Assembly: GCF_002870125.1 (NCBI RefSeq)
Contig: NZ_PNEO01000011.1
Coordinates: 62,001-126,000 of the forward strand
Direction: 5' to 3'
Source of the DNA: Burkholderia sp. WAC0059
Lineage (GTDB): Bacteria > Pseudomonadota > Gammaproteobacteria > Burkholderiales > Burkholderiaceae
Length of the DNA stretch: 64,000 nucleotides
The notes under the pieces were generated by a model. It saw nothing but the letters and a program-made list of their open reading frames with translations. It searched no databases and was not told the DNA's origin. Positions 41,690-54,496 of this stretch are shown piece by piece. Positions within the stretch are counted from its first letter, which is position 1. Each line of letters opens with the position of its first letter. Both the position numbers and the translations under genes were made by a program.

Positions 41690-42217
41690 CTACGGTTTTT
41701 GGCCCATCCGTGCCGCTGCGATAGCGGTCTGCTGCTGGCCGATTTGACGTCTAATATCATCGTCCGCGGCAAGCTCGCCGCGATACTTCTCGACCAATTT
41801 GGACAGGCTCGTTTTGATCTTGTGCACGGCCACTAGCTCCGTCTCCAACTGCGCTTCGGACAGGGCGGCAAAGTCGGTTCCTTCGCTCAGAATGGCCGCC
41901 GCGATCTTTGCTACTTCCGCGCGATCAGCCTCAAGCGTCCTTTCCCAGACGACCATATTGCCTGATTTGTAAAGTCCTCTGGCAGCTAGGGTTGCTCTTC
42001 TGGAGCCTTCCGCCGAAGACATCAATTCTCGAAAGGTTGTAACGGCTTCGCGCACCTCTTCCAAATCCTTGCGAAGCGCTAGTCGCATGTCCAGCGCCTT
42101 GATCTGGTTGCTGCGCCGGTACGCGATATAGCCCATGACCGCGCCAGAGATGCCGGTCAGCATGCCGACAATCCCAGACATCACGCCAACGTAGTCCGTC
42201 CAGCTTGGATTAGGCAT
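41690..42217 (-). CDS. Membrane-anchored hypothetical protein, partner of the HEPN-like gene
   Basis: 175 residues. GGGAGG lies 4 nt before ATG 42217. The N-terminus has one membrane helix (GVMSGIVGMLTGISGAVMGY, then IAYRRSNQ), followed by a long alpha-helical cytoplasmic part (LRKDLEEVREAVTTFRELMS) with coiled-coil character. It is followed after 34 nt by the HEPN-like gene. A membrane sensor with a cytosolic effector is a frequent layout of abortive-infection pairs, but neither protein belongs to a family I can name. Confidence 0.65.
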   Translation of the reverse strand: MPNPSWTDYVGVMSGIVGMLTGISGAVMGYIAYRRSNQIKALDMRLALRKDLEEVREAVTTFRELMSSAEGSRRATLAARGLYKSGNMVVWERTLEADRAEVAKIAAAILSEGTDFAALSEAQLETELVAVHKIKTSLSKLVEKYRGELAADDDIRRQIGQQQTAIAAARMGQKP

Positions 42218-42444
42218 TTAGCCTCCCGCATGGGTACTTTTCACGTGAACATTCTGCCACTGGACATGACGTGACCAGCAGAACTGCCTACCGAGTCCGG
42301 CAGAGTAAAATAACGGCACCCGAGCAATACCGCTCAGGGCAATCAAGCAGAAATCGTCGGACTCGTATAGGACGCGCGGTGTGCGCTGAGGACAGATTCA
42401 GGTTTGCGGCCATTAGCCTAACCACTTGAATCTAAAGAAATTCT

Positions 42445-42491
42445 TGGCGCGCCCGGCTGGGATCGAACCAGCAACCCCTGCCTTCGGAGGG
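42445..42491. repeat. Right attachment site (attR) within tRNA-Arg
   Basis: A 47-bp perfect direct repeat of 26169-26215, covering the 3' end of tRNA-Arg(CCG) from the anticodon arm to the CCA. Recombination between the two copies would release a circle of 16276 bp. Confidence 0.92.
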
Positions 42492-42520
42492 CAGTACTCT
42501 ATCCATTGAGCTACGGGCGC
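42445..42520 (-). tRNA. tRNA-Arg (anticodon CCG)
   Basis: Reads on the minus strand from GCGCCCGTAGCTCAATGGAT to the encoded CCA. The acceptor stem GCGCCCG/CGGGCGC, the D-arm, an anticodon stem CTGCC with loop CTCCGAA, and the T-arm GGTTCGATCC are all complete. Anticodon CCG reads the arginine codon CGG. Its 3' 47 nt form the right attachment site of the 16.3-kb element, so integration left the tRNA functional. Confidence 0.95.
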
Positions 42521-42666
42521 TTCGGCGGGAGCGCACCGTCATGATGGAAATAACGGTGCGATAGTGAGACCGAGAGCATACCCGGTTTCGCCCAGAGCGT
42601 CCACCGCGCCCGGTTCATCGGGGCCGAAGCACGCGCGGACCTGCCGGCGGCCACGGAGGCGCTCGC

Positions 42667-44757
42667 TCACTCCTTCTGCAACAGCGCCTTCAAACTCGCG
42701 AGCCGGTCCTTCGGCGACATCGGCGCCTCGTCGGCGGTCGGCGGCGGCGCTTCGTCGAGCCCCATCTCGGGGACGAAACGCGACTGCTCGCACACCACCG
42801 TCTCCCGCGCGCGCTTGCGCTTCCTGCACCAGTTCAGATGCAGGCTGCGCTGCGCGCGCGTAATCGCGACGTACATCAGCCTCCGCTCCTCCTCGATGCG
42901 CGCGGCGTCGACCGTCTCGTCGTCCGCGCCGCCGCGGTGGGGCATGATGCCCTCCTCGACGCCCACGAGAAACACGTGCGGATACTCGAGCCCCTTCGCG
43001 GCGTGAACCGTCGACAGCCGCACCGCGTCCGGGTCCTCGTCCCGGCCTTCGAGCATTGACATCAACGCGATGGTCTGGACGAGGCCGAGCAGGTTCTTGC
43101 CGGTGTCGGCGAGACCGTCGGCGCTGTCGTAACCGGTCGCCTCGCCCTCCTCGCCGATTTCGGGCTCGGGCTTCGTGCCCTTGCGCTTGAGCCACTCCAG
43201 AAACTCCAGCACGTTCTGCCATTTCGACTGCGCCTGGCGCTCGTCGAACGCGTCGTACAGGTAGGCTTCGTAATGGATCGCCTCCATCAGGTCGTCGAGG
43301 ACGGCGCTCGCCGGGTCCTTGTCGGCCCGCTCGGTCAGGCGCTGCATGAAATCGCAGAACGCGCGCATGGGCTCGATCTGCCGCGCGGCAAGCCGCGCCT
43401 CGATGCCGCCCATGTAGACGGCCTCGAATAGCGACACCTTCGCCTGCCCCGCGAACGCGCCCAGCGCCTCGAGCGTCGTGTTGCCGACGCCGCGTCGCGG
43501 CGTCGTGATCGCGCGGATGAACGCGGGATCGTCGTCGGGGTTCGCGATGAGCCGCAGGTACGCGCAGAGGTCCTTGATCTCGGCGCGATCGAAAAACGAC
43601 TGGCCGCCCGAGAGCACGTAGGGAATCCGCTCGCGCCGCAGCACCTGCTCGAACACGCGCGCCTGGAAGTTGCCGCGATAAAGGATCGCGTAGTCGCGAA
43701 ACTGCGCGCGCCGCTCGAACTTGTGGGCGGAGAGGCGAAACACGACCGATTCGGCCTCGTGCTCCTCGTCGTTGCAGGGCGTGACGGTGATCGAATCGCC
43801 CATGCCGTGCTCGGACCAGAGCTTCTTCTCGAAGAGCTTCGGGTTGTGGGCAATCACGTTGTTCGCGGCGGTCAGGATGCGCACCGTCGAACGGTAGTTC
43901 TGCTCGAGCTTGACGACGTGCAGCTTCGGAAAGTCCGTCTGTAGCTGCGCGAGGTTTTCGAGCGTGGCGCCACGCCAGCCGTAGATGGCCTGGTCGTCGT
44001 CGCCGACGGCCGTGAACGCGGCGCGCGGCCCGGCCAGCAGCTTGAGCAGCGAGTACTGGCACGCGTTGGTGTCCTGGTACTCGTCAATGAGCAGATAGCG
44101 CAGCCGGTTCTGCCAGCGCTCGCGCACGGGCTCGTTCTGCGCGAAGAGTTCGGTCGGCAGGCGGATCAGGTCGTCGAAGTCGACGGCCTGGTACGCGTGC
44201 AGCGTGGCGACGTAGTTGCGATAGACGATGGCCGCCTGGTGCTCGTCCTCGTTCGACGCCGTGGCAAGCGCCTCCTCGGGCGTGACGAGCCCGTTCTTCC
44301 AGAGCGAGACGATCGACTGCATCTTGCGGATGAAGCCCTTGTCGGTGGAGCCGACCTGCTCCTGGATCATCGCGAAGCAGTCGTCCGCATCCATGATGGA
44401 GAACTGCGGCTTGAGCCCGACGTGCTCCGCCTCCTGCCGCAGGATCTGCACGCCGAGCGAGTGGAACGTGCAGACGGTGAGCTGGCTCACCGGCACCTTG
44501 CGGCCTTCCTTGCCCGGCGTGGTGAGCGTCTTGCCTTCGAGCAGTTTGCCCACGCGCTCGCGCATTTCGGCCGCGGCCTTGTTCGTGAACGTGACGGCCG
44601 CGATGTGGCGCGGCTCGAAACCCTTCGTCTCGATCAGGTACGCGATCTTCTGCGTGATCACGCGCGTCTTGCCGCTGCCTGCGCCGGCGAGCACGAGACA
44701 GGGACCGTCGAGATAGCGCACCGCTTCGCTTTGGGCGGGATTCAGGCCTGCGGACAT
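42667..44757 (-). CDS. UvrD/Rep-family ATP-dependent DNA helicase
   Basis: A 696-residue SF1A helicase. Motifs in order: the Q-motif LNPAQSEAV, Walker A GAGSGKT, TFTNKAAAEMRER, IDEYQDTN (motif II), VGDDDQAIYGWRGA (motif III), LEQNYRS (motif IV), TVHAAKGLEY (motif V) and YVAITRAQRSL (motif VI). The length fits Rep better than UvrD. Rep/UvrD enzymes remove proteins ahead of replication forks and unwind repair intermediates. ATG 44757 (MSAGLNPAQ) is chosen because upstream extensions run through GC-rich non-coding sequence. It is the first backbone gene right of the mobile region. Confidence 0.93.
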   Translation of the reverse strand: MSAGLNPAQSEAVRYLDGPCLVLAGAGSGKTRVITQKIAYLIETKGFEPRHIAAVTFTNKAAAEMRERVGKLLEGKTLTTPGKEGRKVPVSQLTVCTFHSLGVQILRQEAEHVGLKPQFSIMDADDCFAMIQEQVGSTDKGFIRKMQSIVSLWKNGLVTPEEALATASNEDEHQAAIVYRNYVATLHAYQAVDFDDLIRLPTELFAQNEPVRERWQNRLRYLLIDEYQDTNACQYSLLKLLAGPRAAFTAVGDDDQAIYGWRGATLENLAQLQTDFPKLHVVKLEQNYRSTVRILTAANNVIAHNPKLFEKKLWSEHGMGDSITVTPCNDEEHEAESVVFRLSAHKFERRAQFRDYAILYRGNFQARVFEQVLRRERIPYVLSGGQSFFDRAEIKDLCAYLRLIANPDDDPAFIRAITTPRRGVGNTTLEALGAFAGQAKVSLFEAVYMGGIEARLAARQIEPMRAFCDFMQRLTERADKDPASAVLDDLMEAIHYEAYLYDAFDERQAQSKWQNVLEFLEWLKRKGTKPEPEIGEEGEATGYDSADGLADTGKNLLGLVQTIALMSMLEGRDEDPDAVRLSTVHAAKGLEYPHVFLVGVEEGIMPHRGGADDETVDAARIEEERRLMYVAITRAQRSLHLNWCRKRKRARETVVCEQSRFVPEMGLDEAPPPTADEAPMSPKDRLASLKALLQKE

Positions 44758-45053
44758 CGTTGCTGGAAAGGAAAGACTTGGGGGTACGGCACGGGGAAGT
44801 CGCGCGGACGCGGCACGCGGCGCCGGCGCGGCGCGAAACGGGCGAGCGGCGCTCGGGCCGGCCCGTCTCGAGCGCCCAGATGTTAACACGAGTCGGGGCG
44901 GCAGCCGGAGCGCCGTCACCCGTCGCGCGAGCTCCGGATGCCGCGCGCATCCAGCCCGCGCGGCATCCGCCGCCATGCCACAATGGCGCCTTCCGCGCGC
45001 CCCCGCCGGCAACGGCGGCCGGCCCGGCACACCGCTTTTTGCAGGAAGCCCGC

Positions 45054-46106
45054 ATGCCTTCGTCCGCCCCGCTGAAAATCGGCCTGACCGGTTACGGCTT
45101 CGCCGGCCAGACGTTTCACGCGCCCGTCATCGCGCACTGCGGCGCGGCCGTCGTCGCCGCGATCGCAACGAGCCAGGCCGAACGTGCCCGCGCCGATTTT
45201 CCCGAGGCTGCCGTCGTCCCCGATCTCGACGCGCTGCTTGCCCTCGACGATCTCGACTGCATCGTGATCGCCACGCCGAACGACACGCATTTCGCACTGG
45301 CCGAACGCGTGCTCGCGGCCGGCCGCCACGTCGTCGTCGACAAGCCCGTCACGCTCAGCGCCGCCGAGGCGCGCGCGCTCGCCGATTTCGCCCGTGCGCG
45401 CGGCCTGCTGTTCGCGCCGTTCCACAACCGCCGCTGGGACGGCGACTTCATCACCGTGCGCGCGCTTCTCGAGAGCGGCCGGCTCGGCCGCGTCACGCAT
45501 TACGAATCGCACTTCGACCGCTTCCGGCCGCTCGTGCGTCCGCGCTGGCGCGAGGACGCGACGCGCGGCGGCGGCCTGCTCTACGACCTCGGGCCGCATC
45601 TCATCGACCAGGCGCTGGCGCTCTTCGGCGCGCCCGAGACCGTCGGCGCCATCGTGAAGACGCATCGCGAGAACGGCGCCGCGCCCGACTACGTGCATCT
45701 GATGCTCGGCTACGCGCGGCACGAGGTGCTATTGCATGCGAGCGCGCTCGCCGCGTTCGCGCCGCGCTTCGTCATCCACGGCACGCACGGCAGCTATCTG
45801 AAGCACGGCCTCGACGTCCAGGAAGATCAGCTCAAGAGCGGGCTGCGCCCCGGCCATCCGGACTTCGGCGCCGGCAACGCGCCGGGCCGGCTGCACGTGC
45901 TCGAGGACGGGCAGGAAACCGAGCGCGCGCTGCCGACGGCCGACGGCGACTACGCCGGGTTCTACCGCGCGCTCGCGGCGACGATCCGCGAAGGCCGGCC
46001 GTTCCCGGTCGGCGCGCAGGATGCCGTCGACGTGATGCGCATCGTCGAGCTCGCGACGGCCAGCGCCGGGGAAGGCCGCACGCTGCCGTTCGCGCGCGAG
46101 CGCTGA
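45054..46106 (+). CDS. Gfo/Idh/MocA family oxidoreductase
   Basis: A 350-residue NAD(P)-dependent oxidoreductase similar to YdgJ. The Rossmann motif GLTGYGFAGQTFHAP is at the N-terminus, VVDKPVTLS carries the conserved EKP-type lysine, and GGGLLYDLGPHLIDQAL contains the catalytic Asp/His region. ATG 45054 has CAGGA 8 nt upstream. It is divergent from the helicase gene with a spacer of about 300 bp that shows nothing else. It probably acts on a sugar or cyclitol derivative; no neighbour helps to define it. Confidence 0.9.
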   Translation: MPSSAPLKIGLTGYGFAGQTFHAPVIAHCGAAVVAAIATSQAERARADFPEAAVVPDLDALLALDDLDCIVIATPNDTHFALAERVLAAGRHVVVDKPVTLSAAEARALADFARARGLLFAPFHNRRWDGDFITVRALLESGRLGRVTHYESHFDRFRPLVRPRWREDATRGGGLLYDLGPHLIDQALALFGAPETVGAIVKTHRENGAAPDYVHLMLGYARHEVLLHASALAAFAPRFVIHGTHGSYLKHGLDVQEDQLKSGLRPGHPDFGAGNAPGRLHVLEDGQETERALPTADGDYAGFYRALAATIREGRPFPVGAQDAVDVMRIVELATASAGEGRTLPFARER

Positions 46107-46253
46107 ACACCGCATGACGAACCGGCTTCCAGTCCGCTGACGCCGCCGAAAGGAATAAACCGTTACAAACGCACCCGGCCGCGCGGTCATCGAAAAGCGC
46201 CGGCCGGGCGTTTGCGGACGGTACTACGGTATGAACCACAAGGAGAACCGCCC

Positions 46254-46616
46254 ATGTCCCGCCTGCTTCGTCTGCTCGCCGCCGCCGCGCTCGCCTCGAC
46301 GCTCGCCGCCTGCGTCGTCACGCGGCCGATCGGCCAGCAGCCGCGCCCCGCGCCCGCCCCCACGCAGCACGATTTCGCGCTGGAGCGGCTGCGCCAGGTG
46401 GACGGCCGGATCGACGACATGGGGCGCCACATCGACATGCGCGTGGGCCAGGGCGCGTACCCGCAGGCGCAGGGCGCCCAACTGCACCATCGCCTCGACG
46501 TGATCCGCGAAGAGGCGCACAGCATCGCCTCGCAGCACGACGGCGGCCTCTCGAGCCCGGAACAGCGGATGCTGAACGACGAGCTCGACACGGCCGGACA
46601 CGTGATCGACGAATAA
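46254..46616 (+). CDS. Small putative lipoprotein
   Basis: 120 residues with a good AAGGAG ribosome site, a signal peptide (MSRLLRLLAAAALASTLAAC) and a lipobox ending in Cys20. The mature part is proline-rich and then helical (FALERLRQVDGRIDDMGRHI, LHHRLDVIREEAHSIASQHD), with no known domain. It should be membrane-anchored in the periplasm. It is conserved-looking backbone sequence next to the glycine riboswitch, but has no evident link to glycine metabolism. Confidence 0.75.
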   Translation: MSRLLRLLAAAALASTLAACVVTRPIGQQPRPAPAPTQHDFALERLRQVDGRIDDMGRHIDMRVGQGAYPQAQGAQLHHRLDVIREEAHSIASQHDGGLSSPEQRMLNDELDTAGHVIDE

Positions 46617-46688
46617 GGGACAGCGCGCCCGCCTCCGCTATTTTTCTCACGTTGACACACCCCCCGCGCGTCGCGCACAATCGCCACG

Positions 46689-47005
46689 CGCGCCGGGAGA
46701 GCGCGCCGGACGGCCTCATCGGGGCCGACACCCGGCGCCGCCGAAGGGGCAACCCACAAACTCTCAGGCAAAAAGGACCGTGCGCGCCGGACCGCCGATT
46801 TCGCCGCTGCTTACGTACGACGTATGCGGACGAACCCGGCGCCAAGGTCCGCACTCTGGAGAGCGGCGGTAGGCCCTTGCGAACGCCATGCACCCGTGCA
46901 TGCGCTGCCGCCGGTCAGGCTGCCCACCGAAGGGGCGCGCGCCGGTCCATGCGGAATCTTCCGCGCGGAGCGGCGCAATCTCTCAGGTACCGAGGACAGA
47001 GGGGC
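46689..47005 (+). promoter_or_regulatory. Tandem glycine riboswitch
   Basis: Two aptamers precede gcvT. The first (about 46689-46800) has GGGAGAGC, CCGAAGGGGCAA and CTCTCAGGCAAAAAGGACCG. The second (about 46846-47005) has CTGGAGAGCGG, ACCGAAGGGGC and CTCTCAGGTACCGAGGACAG. These are the conserved cores of glycine-I and glycine-II aptamers. Glycine binding is expected to prevent the downstream terminator and switch on gcvTHP. Confidence 0.93.
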
Positions 47006-47064
47006 CATGCATGAAGCGCTTACGGGCATACCGCCCGCAAGGTTTCGATGCATGGCCCTTTTTT
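47002..47064 (+). terminator. Riboswitch expression-platform terminator
   Basis: GGGCCATGCAT at 47002-47012 pairs perfectly with ATGCATGGCCC at 47048-47058, followed by six T. Its 5' arm touches the end of the second aptamer, so ligand binding can compete with hairpin formation. It lies 36 nt before the gcvT start. Confidence 0.9.
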
Positions 47065-47100
47065 GTTTTCGCCGACCGTTTCCGGCAGTGCCGAGGCCCC

Positions 47101-48219
47101 ATGACCGAACTTAAACACACCCCGCTCAACGCCACCCATCGCGCGCTCGGCGCCCGCATGGTCGATTTCGGCGGTTGGGACATGCCCGTCAACTACGGCT
47201 CGCAGATCGACGAGCACCACGCGGTGCGCACCGACGCGGGCATGTTCGACGTGTCCCACATGTGCGCCGTCGACTTCTCGGGCGCGAAGGCGCGCGCGTT
47301 CTTCGAGCATGCGCTCGCCAACAACGTCGGGAAGCTCAAGACGGCCGGCCGGGCGCTCTACTCGTGCATGCTGAATCCGCAGGGCGGCGTCATCGACGAT
47401 CTGATCGTCTACTACTTCGCCGAGGACAATTTCCGCGTCGTCGTCAACGCGGGCACGGCCGAGAACGACATCGCCTGGTTCGGCAAGCTCAACGCCGACG
47501 GCGGCTTCGGCCTTGCGATCACGCCGCGCCGCGATCTCGCGATCGTCGCCGTGCAGGGCCCCGACGCGCGCGAGAAGGTCTGGCGCGTCGTGCCCGGCGC
47601 GCGCAGCGTCACCGAGCCGCTCAAGCCGTTCAACGCCGCGAAGGTCGAGGCGACGCCGTTCGGCGAGTTGACGATCGCGCGCACCGGCTACACGGGCGAA
47701 GACGGTTTCGAGGTGATCGTGCCCGCGAACGTGGTGGGCGAGTTCTGGGACGCGCTGGCGCGCGAGGGCGTGAAGCCCTGCGGGCTCGGCGCGCGCGACA
47801 CGCTGCGCCTCGAGGCCGGCATGAACCTCTACGGCCAGGACATGAACGAGCAGGTCTCGCCGCTCGACGCGGGCCTCGCCTGGACCGTCGATCTCGCGGC
47901 GCCGCGCGACTTCGTCGGCCGCGCCGCGCTCGAAGCGGCGGGCTCGCGCGCCGCGTTCGTCGGCCTGATCCTGCAGAAGGAAAACGGCAAGGCGGGCGGC
48001 GTGCTGCGCGCCCACCAGAAGGTCGTCACGCCGCACGGCGAGGGCGAGATCACGAGCGGCACGTTCTCGCCGACCATGCAGGAATCGATCGCGTTCGCGC
48101 GCGTGCCGACGGGCGTGCAGCCGGGCGACGCCGTGCAGGTCCTGATCCGCGATAAGGCGCTGCCCGCGCGCGTGGTAAAACTGCCGTTCGTGCGCAACGG
48201 CAAGGTCCTCGCGGCCTGA
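47101..48219 (+). CDS. gcvT: Glycine cleavage system T protein (aminomethyltransferase)
   Basis: A 372-residue aminomethyltransferase, which moves the aminomethyl group from lipoyl-GcvH to tetrahydrofolate, releasing ammonia and giving 5,10-methylene-THF. It begins [20 protein letters not shown], followed by [10 protein letters not shown]. The folate-binding Asp is in [10 protein letters not shown], and the C-terminal barrel has [20 protein letters not shown] 47101 is right after the riboswitch terminator, and starts further upstream would lie inside the riboswitch. It is the first gene of gcvT-gcvH-gcvP. Confidence 0.97.
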   Translation: MTELKHTPLNATHRALGARMVDFGGWDMPVNYGSQIDEHHAVRTDAGMFDVSHMCAVDFSGAKARAFFEHALANNVGKLKTAGRALYSCMLNPQGGVIDDLIVYYFAEDNFRVVVNAGTAENDIAWFGKLNADGGFGLAITPRRDLAIVAVQGPDAREKVWRVVPGARSVTEPLKPFNAAKVEATPFGELTIARTGYTGEDGFEVIVPANVVGEFWDALAREGVKPCGLGARDTLRLEAGMNLYGQDMNEQVSPLDAGLAWTVDLAAPRDFVGRAALEAAGSRAAFVGLILQKENGKAGGVLRAHQKVVTPHGEGEITSGTFSPTMQESIAFARVPTGVQPGDAVQVLIRDKALPARVVKLPFVRNGKVLAA

Positions 48220-48292
48220 GTCCGATCCGCGCGCGGTCCATCCGGTTTCAAGCTTTCTACCCTATTACCTGCATTTAGCACTGGAGCATCCC

Positions 48293-48673
48293 ATGAGCAT
48301 CCCGGCCGATCTGAAATACACCGAATCGCACGAATGGGTCCGCGTCGAAGCGGACGGCACGCTGAGCGTCGGCATCACCGACCACGCGCAGGAAGCGCTC
48401 GGCGACATCGTCTTTCTGGAACTGCCCGAAGCCGGCAAGACCGTGGGCGCCGGCGACGCCGTCGCCGTGATCGAATCGGTGAAGGCCGCTTCCGACATTT
48501 ACGCACCGGTCGCGGGCGAAATCGTCGAATCGAACGCGAGCCTCGTCGACGCGCCCGACCAGGTGAACGGCGAGCCCTACGCCTCGTGGCTCTTCAAGAT
48601 CAAGCCGGCGGCCGGCGTCTCGCTCGACTCGCTGCTCGACGCCGCCGCCTACGGCAAGGCCATCGGCGCTTAA
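48293..48673 (+). CDS. gcvH: Glycine cleavage system H protein (lipoyl carrier)
   Basis: A 126-residue carrier that shuttles the aminomethyl group between GcvP, GcvT and the lipoamide dehydrogenase. It begins [20 protein letters not shown], as in all GcvH. The lipoylation site is Lys64 in IESVKAASD. The length is normal. It lies 73 nt after gcvT and 92 nt before gcvP, all controlled by the upstream riboswitch. Confidence 0.97.
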   Translation: MSIPADLKYTESHEWVRVEADGTLSVGITDHAQEALGDIVFLELPEAGKTVGAGDAVAVIESVKAASDIYAPVAGEIVESNASLVDAPDQVNGEPYASWLFKIKPAAGVSLDSLLDAAAYGKAIGA

Positions 48674-48765
48674 GCGCCGTCGCTCAAGGCACTTAAAGTT
48701 CAGGCTGCCGGCCCGACCCAACCGACAAGGCGCGGCGCCCGCCGCCGCGCCGGCAGGAACCCTTC

Positions 48766-51702
<2,937 letters not shown>

Positions 51703-51843
51703 CTGCCGCCCCGCGCGGCGCGACCGCCCGCTGGCCCGCGCCGCGCCGGCGCGCGGCCGGCGCTCGCGCCGCCGTCCATCGACGCAAATCCGCCGCAAAC
51801 CGTTAACATCACACACCTGTCAGCCCTGACCAAGGAGTCCCGC

Positions 51844-52971
51844 ATGGTGCGGAAGGTGCGAACGGCAACAATCGGACCGGTGCGCGGCGCGCACCCGGCC
51901 GCCCGGAAACGGATTGCGATGCTGGCGGCGGCCACCCTGCTCGCGCTGGCGAACGCCGCCCACGCGGCGATGAACTTCTGCGCGGCGCCCGCGCTGCAAT
52001 CGAGCGAGCGCACCAATGCCGACCCCGGCGTGAAAGCGCTCGTGGCCTACGTCCTCGCCCATGTGAACGACGCGCCCCATCCGCTCGCGCAGCTCCACAC
52101 CCAGGGCCTGCTGCCGCACGAGGGCGCGTACGACCAGAGCGTCGCGGCCGAGCAGGACTTCGACCTGATGCGCGACGCCGCGCTCGCCTGGCGGGCGACG
52201 AGCGACGACCGCTACCTGCGCCTCGTCGACCGCTTCCTGGCCGCCTGGGTCGCGACCTACCAACCGAGCTTCAACCCGATCGACGAAACCCGTCTCGAGG
52301 GGCTGATCCTCGCCTACGACATGACCGCGAGCGCGCTGCCCGTCAGGACGCGCAACGAGACGATGGCGTTCCTCACGCGGCTCGGCAACGGCTACATCGC
52401 CCAGATCGACGCGCAGCCGCGGCCGCTCAAGGGCGACTTCGCGAACAACTGGCAAAGCCACCGGATCAAGCTGATCGCGATGGCCGCGTTCACGCTCGAC
52501 AACCGGCGAATGATCCTCGCGGCGCAGCGGCTCTTCGTCGAGCACATCGGCGACAACATCGCGCCGGACGGCGCGACGCTCGACCTCTCCGAGCGCGACG
52601 CGCTGCACTACGTCACCTACGACCTGCAGCCGCTCGTCACGGCGGCGCTGGCCGCGCGCCGCCACAACCGCAACTGGCTGATCCAGCGGGGCAGCAACGG
52701 CGCGTCGCTCGCGCTCGCCCTGAACTGGCTCGCGCCGTACGCGCTCGGCACGCGCACGCACGACGAGTTCGTCCACTCGGACGTGCCGTTCGACGCGCGG
52801 CGGCGCGCGGCGGGCCTGCCCGGCTACTCGGGCGAATGGGACCCGCAGAACGCCGCCGAACTGTTTCACCTCGCCGCCCGTCTCGACGGGCGTTACGTAC
52901 CGATCGCGCGCAAGCTCGCGCCCACCCCGCCGGCGTGGCTGGCGGTCTGCCTGCCGCTGCCGGCGCGCTGA
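51844..52971 (+). CDS. Alginate lyase family protein, secreted
   Basis: 375 residues with a signal sequence (basic N-terminus, then [16 protein letters not shown]) and an alpha-toroid-like body. [36 protein letters not shown] and [16 protein letters not shown] match the active-site regions of periplasmic alginate lyases (PF05426), the last containing the Asn/His pair. AAGGAG precedes the ATG. It would cut uronate-type polysaccharide in the periplasm. It sits between gcvP and sdaA on the same strand, with 141 nt and 40 nt spacers, an unexpected partner for amino-acid genes. Confidence 0.82.
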   Translation: MVRKVRTATIGPVRGAHPAARKRIAMLAAATLLALANAAHAAMNFCAAPALQSSERTNADPGVKALVAYVLAHVNDAPHPLAQLHTQGLLPHEGAYDQSVAAEQDFDLMRDAALAWRATSDDRYLRLVDRFLAAWVATYQPSFNPIDETRLEGLILAYDMTASALPVRTRNETMAFLTRLGNGYIAQIDAQPRPLKGDFANNWQSHRIKLIAMAAFTLDNRRMILAAQRLFVEHIGDNIAPDGATLDLSERDALHYVTYDLQPLVTAALAARRHNRNWLIQRGSNGASLALALNWLAPYALGTRTHDEFVHSDVPFDARRRAAGLPGYSGEWDPQNAAELFHLAARLDGRYVPIARKLAPTPPAWLAVCLPLPAR

Positions 52972-53011
52972 GCTTGCCGCACTCTCCATTCCGTCAGCAG
53001 GAGCGCCCCTC

Positions 53012-54400
<1,389 letters not shown>

Positions 54401-54439
54401 TGCGCCGACGCCGGCCCGCGCGCCGGCCCCGCAAACGAA

Positions 54440-54476
54440 GAAGCCCCCGGCCGTCAAAACCGGGGGCTTCGTTTTT
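54440..54476. terminator. Bidirectional terminator between sdaA and the substrate-binding protein gene
   Basis: GAAGCCCCCGG at 54440-54450 pairs with CCGGGGGCTTC at 54460-54470, followed by GTTTTT on the plus strand. It lies between two convergent genes, 40 nt after the sdaA stop. Confidence 0.85.
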
Positions 54477-54496
54477 CGACGGGTACAGCGGTGGAA

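Larger units (their letters stand above)
26169..42491. mobile_element. 16.3-kb integrated element in tRNA-Arg(CCG), satellite-like
   Basis: Flanked by perfect 47-bp direct repeats (26169-26215 and 42445-42491), the right copy being the 3' part of an intact tRNA-Arg. The integrase next to the left repeat is complete. Inside are a VapE-type helicase with regulatory and small genes on the minus strand and a rightward operon with a tape-measure/transglycosylase protein, closed by a terminator. Two HEPN-type modules sit just inside the two ends. No capsid, portal, large terminase, tail tube or lysis cassette is recognised. The likeliest reading is a phage satellite or much reduced prophage. Confidence 0.8.
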
